In this document: positions 11,884 to 22,565 of the stretch, in pieces | How the letters are laid out: every line of letters begins with the position of its first letter | Position numbering within the stretch: position 1 is the stretch's first letter | Assembly: GCA_963930775.1 (NCBI GenBank) | Contig: OZ005689.1 | Coordinates: 5,580,001 to 5,644,000, forward strand | DNA: 64,000 bases | Reading direction: 5' to 3' | DNA from: Cliona cf. orientalis | Lineage: Eukaryota; Porifera; Demospongiae; Clionaida; Clionaidae | Made by a program: the position numbers and the translations under genes | The notes under the pieces: generated by a model | The model's database searches: none | What the model was told of the DNA's origin: nothing | The model's input: only the letters and a program-made list of their open reading frames with translations

Positions 11884-12599
11884 ATATCTCCAATCTACTG
11901 TGTTATGTGATTATAATAACAATTATGGTATATATGGATTTCTGGACTAGCCAGTTTGTCCAGCTATTCTAGATCTGTGCAGTGGCGTAGCCAGGGATGC
12001 ATGGCAGATTGTGGCTCTCATCACATCAAACTTTAACTACGAGATAAATATTATTTCTTTTGAGCTTGTGTGAACAATACTATATCTTGGCTGCATACAG
12101 ACAATTATCAAGTACCGGTATCCTCTTTCAGTCACCCCTCACTTTTTGATACACTTCAATGCACATGGGCTAGCTATGTACACCTCTGATTCTATGGATG
12201 TCAGTATACGTAGCTACTACTAGGGTAGTACTAGGGTAGTCAGTGCACCCTTTGACTTATGTCTGCACATTGAGTTGTGGTCAATAATTATTATAAGTGA
12301 TATGACATGGACTTATAATGATATATAGCTATGTGCAGTATGCTATAGAATTCAAGGCCATGCTTCACTCAAAACATACATAAATGGTAGATAATATTAA
12401 TAGGGAATCCCACAGCCAGTAATGATATGGAGGAAGGGCCAGGGGAATATCATTTAATAGTGCAAGTGATAATCAACTTTTTATTCTCATCGGAATGATT
12501 TTATTCTTATCAATTTAAATCTACCTGCATTTTTGTGCATACCCATGTACATACCCATATACATATATATCACATACAGTTCTCCTTTGAGGATTTACC

Positions 12600-12840
12600 T
12601 TATTTGGATTTAGAATAGTATAGTTGTAACAATACCGTGATCTGATTGGTCACTCAGAGGTCTCTATTTCTCATAGAGACCTACAAGTATAGCCAAGGGC
12701 AAGAGACCTCATCCAATGGTCTCTACGTATACGCTTTTAAGAGATCCTCATGCAGGCCCTTATAGTAGCACCCTCGCTACACTCGGGATGCTACAGCCTC
12801 GGACCTTTGGGTCTCTTAAAACGTGTAGACACCTTGGACT
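12600..12840. repeat. Hairpin element with GTCTCTA arms
   Basis: A small perfect hairpin (GTCTCTA...TAGAGAC at about 12660) is followed by a larger imperfect one from about 12719 to 12832 whose loop reads CACCCTCGCTACACTCGGG. Its left border (GTAACAATACCGTGATCTG) matches the border of other hairpin elements in this window. Confidence 0.5.
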
Positions 12841-13722
12841 CCGTCTCTAACTATTATATAGGTACATTGCAGGTAACTTGAGGCACTTGAGAGGACTTGA
12901 TTTTGATCTTAAGTTGGTAACCAAAAAAACAAGATTCTCTATGGATAATAATATTATATTATTAATAGTATTACCAAACTGCATGTTTGGCAAACGTATT
13001 GACATTTTAACTAGGTGCTTTAGTCATCCTCACAGTACTCGAATTTAGAGGAACCAGTCATGGTATTAGGTAACCAAGTATAGCTAACTACCAGTATTAT
13101 AATAATTATGCCAAATAATATGACACAATGGAACATTAAATTGTTATCATTAGGCCACTCAGAATTAAACTTTAATGTTTGTTTGAACTAACCCGACCGA
13201 CTGTAAAATTTATAGCATCCAATAGCTGAGTTTACTACAGGGATATAATTATTACATTGACTCAGGCTTTTAATAGGACTGTCTTAAAACTACCACACAC
13301 AGCTGGAATACTACAAGTTTACATACGTAGGAACACTGATACTTGTAATTAAAATTCTTTGGTTAAATTATCATCCACCTGATCGACTGACCCACTTTTT
13401 TTTAATATTTTGTGGCCATAATTTATTACATGTAGTTCAAATAAACAATTTATTCCGTGGGTGGCCTTAGGCAGTGGATGAATATAAGGAACATTATTCA
13501 ACATGTATTACTTTATAAAATTAATTCCAATAGCTAGAGATGGACTTCTAACTGGCTGCTCAGAGTCTGTATATACGTATATATACATAGCAACAGTGTA
13601 TGGTCTCTAGAATTTTCAGATAATGACCCTTTACCAAGTGATTCCAGCCGCCTTGTACATGTACATGTGTTTCAAATGACTCGTATATACAATAAACAAT
13701 GGAATTGCCTATTCTTGTCGAT

Positions 13723-16314
13723 TCACAATTCAGTCTTCTGCTTCTGATGGATGTCACTTTTAAGCTGATCAAGAGCAAAAAATTCCGATGGCTTTCCATT
13801 GACGTCTCTCTCCCTCTTCACAAACGCTGAGAATGATGAGATGCAATTGCCAACAAAGTAGTCTGCCTTGCCCAATAAAATGAGGTCCAGTTCTGGAATA
13901 TCAGAGCTCAAGCGGTACACCAGGATCTGCAAATCAATAGCAGATTTTTCAATGGTTATGACTAATACTTGCTTGGATAAGGGGTACTAGGGTTAGATAA
14001 AGATATCAACAAACTGCTGGCCATGGTGCGGCGACTGTCTCATAATAATAATTATTACCAGTATGGGGTAAGATCTTTGGTGGTGCTCACATTACCATTA
14101 ATATTATGGGATAAGATCTTTGGTGGTGCTCACATTACCATTAATATTATGGGATAAGATCTTTGGTGGTGGAACACTAATAATTTGCTGGATCTTCCAG
14201 CTGATTGGCAAAAGTTATCATGCATGATTCAGCATACCCTGTTTCCAAGCTTTTCCTCTAAGCCATGTACGTCAGGAGACACATCAGACGCCACAAACAC
14301 CGTCCGAGTACCGTGCTTCCTGATCAGTGACATCACATGTTTGGCGACCATGTCCATTGGAGGCAGACAGAGCTCCTTAGTGACTTTTCCTCCAGGGATG
14401 TCTTCCAGACACTGACCAGACTCCATGAAGCTGTCACGACCACCAGCATGTTCACAAGCTCTCACCTGAGCAGACAGATGCACACCAAAAGGAATCAAAG
14501 AGAGGAGGTTGATAAACTCAAAGGTGGATGCTGGTGACAATTTGCATCAGTTTGAATGACATTTTTTAGTTAAACGTACAAGCTCAACATATAAGCATCC
14601 AATTGAATCTGCATACATTACCAGGCTTACGAGATCAATGAATAAAATAGCACACAATCATAATTATGTACCCAGTCTGTTCCCATCCTGAGGTGCACAC
14701 CAATGTATGGTGAATCTCCGAGTGTGTTTTGGATGTAGTCCATAGCCTGTGCTTCCATTTTGTCACTCCATCGGACGTATCGCTGCAACTCTCTATGCTC
14801 CCTCTTCACTGGAAATGATGCAGGAGCTCCTTTGAATGCTAGTACAGGATGCAATGTTGGCGGATACCTATGCATCATAACACATACTGTAAATCTGGAA
14901 ATTTTCATTGTAAAAATATTTCATAGTTGATGGTGGCTACGAAAATTAAATTAGTGTGCACTATTAATGCTAATACGGTAAGGGGTCGTTCCTAAGAAAT
15001 CTTTTTACACGAAAATTTATCATACGAAAGTTTCTTTACACGAAAATTTCCAGATCTACGGCATAATATTATAGAATTTATCTGCAGAGGATACATGAAT
15101 TATGATAATGAACTTGTATTAGCTCTCTACAACTATTCTGCTTTTGAGGCTTGTATATAGACCACATCCTGGCTTTTAAGGTATAAAATTGGTCCAACCT
15201 TGTGAACCGCAATAAAAATAACTATAGCCTACCTTTCTGTCCACGCTTTATAGACTGATTCCACCTCCAGTGAATAAGTGAGACGTGTAAACTCTGATTC
15301 ATCAAACTCGACGTTGAATTCATCCCAGAATGGTCCAAACGGATTCCCATACTTCATCTCACAACTTTCACGATTTGCCTCCTTGTTGAAGTCTGACGGT
15401 TTGTAACAGTACCCGGTTCTCTTTCCAGGAAGCCATTTCTCTGGAGCTAGCTGTTCCATGAAGTCCTCCAGGGGCAGAGACTTGTGGTAGCTCTGCACCG
15501 GCTCCAACTGAAACCACTCAGTGAATGGAACATTGTGCTGCAGCAGATGTGTAGATATGAAATGAAACATTATAAAAAAGTGAAATTTAGAGATGCAGAC
15601 AGTTCAATGACATAGGCCGGCCCATTCCCAGGCTCCAGGGGCGGATCTAGGGGGGGGGTTGCTGGGGTTGCAACCCCCCCCCCCCAAACGATTTTGAGCA
15701 GCCCCTCCCACTTAGATACAAGGCTTACTATAAGCTTGGCACAGTAGCTGCCACTGTATGGTTAGCAGCAGACTAGCTGTGTAGTACATAATTGGTCTCA
15801 AACCAACAGGTGGTGTACGGTGGTTAGTGGTACACCCTGAACATGGCTTCAGCTATGAATAATCTACTGTAGACCACAAGAGTCAGCTGTGGTTCTAGGC
15901 GTGGTAAAGCTCAAAACCTACAGTGTTATAGTACCTTTCTAGGTCACTATCTATGGTCACAGTCACTCTCTGGGGCGCAAGAGGACGATTAAAAGTGGGC
16001 GTGGCTCATTAAAAAGTGGGCGTGGTCGCAAAAATTTCGCGCACTTCGCGCGCAATTATACCTACAACCCCACCATAATAAAAATCCTAGATCCGCCCCT
16101 GGGCTCCCTCATATTTTCAATGTTACACGCACGTTCGTATTCTCCAGTCTATATAAGAGAGTGCTTTGGGTATGAGGTAGCTGCGAAGAATCTATGAGAA
16201 TATTCAATCTAGTAGTGCTGTACCTACGGCTAGTTGAACCCATCAATTCACCCGATTCATATCCGACTGAAGAATAAGAACACTAACTTTCATGCAATTA
16301 GATGTCTACTCCCT

Positions 16315-16347
<33 letters not shown>

Positions 16348-17506
16348 AGCCCACTCTCACCGGCCAAGAATCTACTCTCATAGTCAAAAGAAACCATAAA
16401 ATCAAATTGTACCCAAAAAAAATCTATGCAGCACGAAATGCTTTATGAAATATACTTACGTTATAGTTGTAGGATCTCCAAGGTGGAATGGCAAGCGTTC
16501 GGTTCAGCTTCTTTGCAAAGGCCAGAGCCCCAAGAAAGTGGGCAGCTTGATTCCCAAAACGACCTACATGCATGGAATGTCAGAAAATAATAAATTATTG
16601 ATGATCACTGTGAATCATAGTACATATGATCAGAGCGGTAAAAATATTACACTTAGTTCCGGGTTAGCTAAAATCATAGGAGCTAATTTAAGAGTGGAAA
16701 GTTGGGCATGAGTGGTCAGATAATAACCATAATATTATTATTATTATGAGTCAACGACTTAAGAATATAATCATAGGTCCCTTTCTCCCTCTCCTTCCCA
16801 TCTAATATTGTGCTTCATGCTTGCTAGCTCCATTTGTAGCGATTCCGGACGCCTAATTTTTCGGCTCAATATCGCAAAGTGGCGGCAATAGCAATTCATA
16901 CAGTTAAGGTGTCGATAGCTTCCTCTTGACGAGGCCTATTCAGCGCTGAGTGTTTCCTGTTGAAAGAACAAAGCTAGTTCGAGTTACGCACTAAAATAGA
17001 TTTTGCATACAAATTTCAAAAAAAATCAAAATCGCAAAGCGTGTGGTTAACCGATTCGGTTGATTCGAGGTTCAGGAGAAAGGCCATTCACTCAGATATA
17101 ACTCATGGTTTGTGTTTCCTGTTCATAGCTGCCAAGTTATAGCTGCTTTTATTGCCCAGATCGATCGTCCGGAATCGCTACCATTTGTGGATTCAGCATG
17201 CAGATTCCACAGTCATCTGATCATCTTCCAGTCATAACGTCAGTGCACACAACCATTCAATTTTATTATACCATAGCTACCATAAAAAGTAGTTCAAGAT
17301 CCCCAATGCTAATGTCCATATTAATTTATGTTAACCACAATAATATACTCACCCATGCATGGACAGTAGAGGATATATCCATATTCATCCCACTGATACT
17401 GTTGCTTGGCAGCAGCCGCAATGCTTTCATCAGCTATGGTACTAGAACAGAGGAGAAAGATGGCTGCTACTAGCAACACTGTTGGCACAATCAAGACCTC
17501 CATCAT
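13723..17506 (-). CDS. POFUT1: GDP-fucose protein O-fucosyltransferase 1
   Basis: Six exons (minus): 17506-17353, 16563-16460, 15537-15233, 14867-14672, 14465-14238, 13926-13723; 396 aa, close to the usual length. The enzyme transfers fucose from GDP-fucose to Ser/Thr of EGF repeats in the ER (Notch and related proteins). Visible family features: an N-terminal signal peptide; [14 protein letters not shown] and [13 protein letters not shown] near aa 45-80; [10 protein letters not shown] and [11 protein letters not shown] in exon 3; HLRMGTDW at about 246-253, containing the conserved Arg of the GDP-fucose site; Cys-containing exon 5; [23 protein letters not shown] in exon 6; and a C-terminal KTEL, an ER-retrieval-like tetrapeptide. 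The frame and splice phases are intact throughout. Its start codon lies 194 bp from that of receptor A, divergently. Introns 1, 2 and 5 hold repeats or MITEs. Identification is firm. Confidence 0.96.
14065..14177. repeat. 52-bp tandem repeat, about 2.2 copies, in POFUT1 intron 5
   Basis: Two nearly identical units beginning GGGATAAGATCTTTGG and running through GCTCACATTACC, plus a partial third. It lies between the last two POFUT1 exons. Confidence 0.8.
15636..16101. mobile_element. MITE-like element with CAGGGGCGGATCTAG terminal repeats
   Basis: The left terminus CAGGGGCGGATCTAGG is mirrored by CCTAGATCCGCCCCTG at the right end (466 bp). GGCTC flanks both sides and may be the target duplication, although 5 bp is shorter than the 8 bp expected for hAT elements with this kind of terminus. 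The interior has a G run, a C run and AAAAGTGGGCGTGG twice. It sits in POFUT1 intron 2 and carries no transposase. Confidence 0.8.
16317..16347. repeat. (CA)n microsatellite
   Basis: A run of CA dinucleotides inside POFUT1 intron 2, about 30 bp, with CACAC remnants before it. Confidence 0.85.
16837..17180. mobile_element. MITE with 15-bp perfect TIRs and 7-bp target duplication
   Basis: TAGCGATTCCGGACG at 16837-16851 is matched exactly by its reverse complement at 17166-17180. CCATTTG flanks both ends (16830-16836 and 17181-17187) as a target-site duplication. The element is 344 bp, non-coding, in POFUT1 intron 1. The clean duplication suggests a fairly young insertion. Confidence 0.88.
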
Positions 17507-17700
17507 CTCTCAAAACAGTGACTAGGAACTGAATATAGTCAGTAGCGACTTGGAGGAGATGGTGGCTGCTCTCTCGTGTCTCCTGAAGAGGCGGAACTGC
17601 ATCTGATTGTGCATCAATTAGAAAACTTACCAGCCCCACCCCACCCACATGCGCATGCGCACAATGACCTTTAGGTTGTTGAGCCCATCAAGCTGCCAAC
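17507..17700. promoter_or_regulatory. Divergent promoter POFUT1 / receptor A with NRF1-like palindrome
   Basis: Only 194 bp separate the two start codons. TGCGCATGCGCA at 17650-17661, preceded by CCACCCACA, is a perfect palindrome resembling the NRF1 consensus. The same box precedes genes B, C and D. Confidence 0.6.
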
Positions 17701-19371
17701 ATGAACGCTGTCTGGCTATTGTGCTTGTGCATTTTTGCTGCTAAGCCAATTGAATCCGCTCATTTCATGGGAGGACTTGTTTACTGGAGACCACTGAATC
17801 CAGCAGCATTTGATGGAAGGGTAAGTCATTTAGGATGCCAAGAGTTAGCTAATAATTATGCCTTGGATACTCACCTATAATGATGTTAAAGTCACTATGT
17901 CAGATTTTTTTTATAATCCTTGGCCAGCCAAAACGTATTGCCTCAGAACTTGCAAAGTGGTTACCCTTGTTCTCATAGAACATTTACAGTCTGAATATTT
18001 AGAGGGCTTGTCCAAAGTCCTTGTGGAAAAATGAGCATCCGATAATGATTATGATGTTAACATTCCCCCCCCCCCCCAACAACTTTCTTAACATCACAGT
18101 GTTTCAACATAGATTCAACATTGAAACTCTGATTCTGTTCCATTTAGCCAGGCTATAGCTACACATTCAATATTCACTTGTATTCTATATACAGTGCTAG
18201 CTATGTCTTCATGGATTCATTGTATACTTGTGCTTCTTTGACAATTTCTAGCTACGTAGTGCTCGACACAGCTGTCACTAAAATGCAAATTTTGACCCTG
18301 CTGGAGGCATATCTAGACCAATTCAACCACAAGAATGCATAATCACAACTATTAAAGGCTAAAGTCTGCTGACAATGCAGTTGTAAAACGTCATGGACCA
18401 AGACCCCTGGTTCCCCCCTAATGTCACAATGACGTTAATTTTTCCGCAAGGACTTTGGATAAGCCCTCTATACACTGCGTTTTTCATATTCCATTCAAAG
18501 CTTGCATTAATTTTTTATGACAGTAGCTACATAGATGGCTACTCCTGTGCATGGTTAGTTATTTTTGTACAGGTGCAAATAATGCAACGTGTTGTTTGGA
18601 GGAGCAATAGGTGCAACTCAACAACCATAGGAACAGCAGTTGTCCAGGAAGCTCCACTACAACGTGAAAGTGGCTGTGTAGTCATTCGTAATGGTTATGG
18701 AATGGCCAACTGTACTGATATCAGTGTGGCTGACCATTGGAATGCTGGAGAGATAGCATACACCCACGTCTTTAGGAGCTATTCAACAGATTCCTACTTT
18801 GAAGCAGTGTAAGTAGCTACTACAAATATTTTACATGGCAGTGTATATAATAATTATACAGTGGTGATCGTGAAAATGTCTCTTAATTTGTAATCAACAT
18901 AGCCATAGGCACCATCTGAGGGGAAAGTGATATTATAGCTAAATAGGCACCATCTGTGGTGGGAGAGTGGGCCTAGAGGAAGGGAACAACTTTCCGAACA
19001 CTAATCATCCTCAATCACATTTCTATTGTTCACAGTTTTTGAAGAATTACACCAATTTAAATTACGCTTAATGTTATAGGTTTGCAAATACTGCTTGGAT
19101 AACATTCTACAATGGTCAAGCACCGAGTCAAAGGTCACCTCACCTATAGACAGGACACTGGCTTAGTCAACAGCCCACCAGTGGTGAACGTACCGCCACT
19201 GATTCGAATACAGTATGGATGCAGCCACACCATCAAAATACCAGGTACTAGCCCGGAGCTGTCAAACTATGTAATTAAGTATAATAGGTTCACAAGGTCT
19301 CTGATTCTGACTATAATGATAATGATATTATATGTGAGTGGATCGCAGCTGGTAGAATAATGATATTGGTG

Positions 19372-19626
19372 GCTGCATGCATAATAAAGTCCTTGGTTTA
19401 GGATTGGTTGTGAATGGCAAACATTTATGATCAATTGCTACTTCTACATAGTGTTTAATTCTAAATTTGAAAGTGAGATTGACATAATTTAGGCTTTCAC
19501 AAGCATGGTCAATCATTATTAGCTAATTTTTTTGTTATTTCAGCTAGCATTGATTTAAGCAGTAACTGTTACAATGTTTGCCATTCACAACCAATCCTAA
19601 ACCAAGGACTTTATTATGCATGCAGC
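19372..19626. mobile_element. Foldback MITE with 54-bp arms in A intron 3
   Basis: The left arm (19372-19425) begins GCTGCATGCATAATAAAGTC and includes CCTTGGTTTAGGATTGG; the right arm (19573-19626) is its reverse complement with no mismatch seen. The 147-bp interior is AT-rich and non-coding. Confidence 0.85.
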
Positions 19627-20076
19627 ATACCCAGTGGATTTATCAACCCTGATACAATTAAAATAGTTAGTGCATGCATTAATATCGATACTGAAAATAT
19701 ACAAACCAACTTATTTTGCTATACGCTCATTACATGCAGTGCTTAAACTTAATTTTGCAATTGCATGTATTGAGTAGAGCTAAATGGTTTATCTTTCAAT
19801 ATGCATGCAGTTGAGGATGCTGATGGTGATCCTATACGTTGCAGATGGGCTGAGAGTTACCTTAACGAGTGTGGAGGGGTCTGTAGGAACATCCCGGCAG
19901 ATCTTAATGGAAGAGATGTACGTTTTAGATTCTAGTTATCACAAATACTGTGATTTGATTGGTTGGAAACAAGGATTCTAAGTTACCTAGAACCCCTCTA
20001 CTTAGAAAGTTAGATCTTTATAGGCAACAACATAGCTACAAGAAGTTACTAAGCAACAGCATGCTAGAGTCTAAAC

Positions 20077-20217
20077 AAGTTAGATACTTCAGTCAATGGG
20101 ATCTACAGTCTTTAGAATACTTCAGACACTTATAGAACCCTCAGGCTTCGCCTTCGTGATTTTATATCAGTGTCTTTCTAAATCCTGTAGATCCCTTGGC
20201 TTCAGTATCTAACTTAT
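20077..20217. repeat. Long imperfect hairpin in A intron 4
   Basis: Arms AAGTTAGATACTTCAG...GGGATCTACAG and CTGTAGATCCC...CTTCAGTATCTAACTT pair over about 45 bp. The loop contains CTCAGGCTTCGCCTTCG. The left flank (ACAAATACTGTGATTTGATT) resembles the border of the hairpin elements at 29.1 and 48.7 kb. Confidence 0.6.
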
Positions 20218-22145
20218 AATAATATGTATAGCTAATATATCGAGCAATTTCTAACCTCGTTCCCCATTGCGCGTGCACAGCTTTTAAACTTAACTGCATG
20301 TTGACAATAACATTGAAAATACTAGAAAGCCTGGGGACAAGGCTAGCAGTCTAGATATTATCTCTTTATCCCTCTAATAGTGTGAAATACAGTACGTGGC
20401 CTCTAATCTCACTGGTGACTATGCAGTGGCAATACAGATTGAAGATTTCATGTCTCCAACGGACATTGATGCTTTAAGTAGCGTACCGCTTCAATTCATT
20501 GTGCGTGTTCAGGATATTTTCTCTAATCCACCTTGCAACAGTCAACCAGAGTTCGTTGGTACTACTCCACAGGATGGGGCCTGTATTGGTGTACCATTTA
20601 ATACGTCTTGGAATGCTAGAATCATTGCAAGGGTGTCGAACACTTCCAGAGCCATTGCCATCACTGATTTTGTCACAGGTTCTCCATTCGGGTTAATGAA
20701 AAGTAATTTGGTTTCTGTAAATCCAGGGGAGTGGCAGGTGAATGTCACATGGACACCAAACGAGTCTCAATATGGACTCAATATCTTCTGTTATGCCGCA
20801 CTTGACAACTTAGGGTATGATGTAGCTATTGAAGTAGTCCTAAGTGTATCTTGTGAAGTTAGAACTCCAATAGTAATGTCATAATTATAACTCTACTATC
20901 ATGTTTGTGTATGTGTGTGTCAAAATAATTTTATCATTCTCTCCAGCTTGCAATCCCCCCATAGATGTGTAACTTTACTGGCCGGTGGTAAGGGAAAATA
21001 CAGAAGCATGTTAACATGCACGATGTAAGTAACACAGCACCCTATTGTACTTACCACTCTCTTTATGCAGTGGAGCCACCAATGGTAGCTAGTTCCTGGT
21101 TTTATGTCACCCCAAGGCAAAACCATTTCAAACGGAGGACTTTGGTCAATGTCAGTTCAATTTGACGAGCAGGTAACAAAGATAATGATCTCTCTAGAGC
21201 TGATACTTGAAATACTAACGATACACAGTTCATAAGGCCAACAAAGGATGCCTTTATCAGGATATTTGGTGAAAAGGGGGAAGAGGTATTTTCAATCAAT
21301 GTTAAGACATCAGCTGCTGTTACCTATCCAAGTGATACGTTGGACCATACACTGAAGTTCAACATAAACGGCTATGAACTTCCTTTAGATCAACCACTTT
21401 ACATACTACTTGATCCAGGTGAGCATTAATTGTGATTGAGGGGTAGCTGTTGACTGACTCCAGTTGGTACGTATACGGTGCATGGTTGCTGATCATAATC
21501 GACAATCCAGGACTAAGACTCCAAGAGTAAAATGGGTACATGACTAGTCACTCCTTTCACTCATTCCTATTCTAGGGAAATACCACAGGTACAGTAACCA
21601 TTGACATTGCCCATAATAAAATTCCTATTATCCACCACCTCTCCTGTCTAGTCACGTGCAGGAGGGGCTGGTGCACAAAACTATCTCCTCCCCTACATGC
21701 GGAGCCACCTGTACATGCATAGATAATATAAAATTAAATAGTGCATATAGTGGGTTCAACAACCAGTATGATCTTTTTTATTTATTTTTCCTGTACAGGA
21801 GTTGCTGTGGGTACTGAATTCTGCCACACCGAGTCACTTCCAATAACAGATCCAACTCTTTGGACATTGATAATTGTCAAGCACAATGTCATTGATCCCC
21901 AGACTGAGTACACTTCCATCGCGATTACCACAAGCTGCACGGTGCTTGCTTTCATCCTTGGGACCACCTGCGGGCTAGTGATTGGGTGCTGTTGCTACCT
22001 TAAAAGGAAAAGGAAGGTAGAGCAACGTGAAACAAGTGCCGTCTATGATGAGGTCATGGATCATGATAGTGGTCAGGTGAAGATGCCCCACTCTCAGATG
22101 GAACTCAGTACTAATAGGAATGTTGCGTACAGCAGACAGACTTAA

Positions 22146-22565
22146 AAGCAGTATAGCTATATTATTATGCCAGGGTGCTTTAATAGTTAGTTATGGGCAA
22201 ACTTAAACATTTTCAGCCTGACAGAGTAACCGTTATTAAAACACAGTTATAGCTTAATACTAACGCAGGGCAGTTTTAATACAATATTCATGTATTATCA
22301 TTATGGTATCAGTGTGTAGCTGTAAATAATAATAATTAATTTTAATAGTGTTGCTCGATACCATTTTGAAAGTGCAAGTGCCAAATTAACCTGTTAATAT
22401 TATCCGTATTCAGCGGTATTATACAATAATATTTATGTAAGACAAAAATTTAATGATTAGACCCTGGCCTGTGGGGAATGACTCCCTTTTTGCGCACTGA
22501 GGCGGCTGCGTATTACTTTAGCCCCACCCACATGCGCATGCGCATAGTCTGCAAAGATAGAGACG
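22146..22565. promoter_or_regulatory. A-B spacer with promoter of receptor B
   Basis: After the AT-rich 3' flank of A, a block from about 22460 (GACCCTGGCCTGTGGGGAAT) to 22545 is repeated upstream of C and D. It ends in GCCCCACCCACATGCGCATGCGCA; the NRF1-like palindrome is at 22533-22544, 22 bp before the B start codon. Confidence 0.6.

Larger units (their letters stand above)
11251..13722. other. Intergenic region with transposon remnants
   Basis: No convincing coding exon is visible between the two minus-strand genes. The stretch holds an inverted-repeat element at 11631-11883, a hairpin element at about 12600-12840, several AT-rich microsatellite-like runs, and the likely 3' UTR of POFUT1 up to 13722. 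Confidence 0.5.
17701..22145 (+). pseudogene. Array receptor A, nine exons, two +1 frameshifts
   Basis: Exons: 17701-17820, 18573-18808, 19080-19244, 19811-19917, 20381-20814, 20947-20987, 21071-21172, 21229-21418, 21799-22145. Exon 1 is a signal peptide ending at AHFMGG..YWRP. Exons 2-6 encode the Cys-rich ectodomain shared by the array, exons 7-9 the SbsA-like Ig module, and exon 9 also the TM segment (about 30 residues, ending CCCYLKRKRK) and a tail with VYDEV and NVAYS. Two breaks are visible. Exon 3 has one extra base between the FANTAWI part and the HLTYRQDTG part. Exon 7 has one extra base between PPMVAS and PGFMSP. The lengths of both exons confirm the shifts against paralogues, and together they do not restore frame. 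Either A is a decaying gene or the assembly has two indel errors; its C-terminal exon and promoter look intact. The tail ends AYSRQT, so its ITIM-like motif is lost. Confidence 0.7.

Noticed and set aside
13955..14180. CRISPR-like array suggested by spaced repeats
   Set aside because: Only about two direct 52-bp tandem units in an intron of an animal gene; no spacers.
18393..18572. Start of a separate gene at 18393 in A intron 1 (MDQDPWF...)
   Set aside because: The frame merely reads through intron sequence into exon 2 of A; the acceptor at 18571-18572 and paralogues define the exon start.
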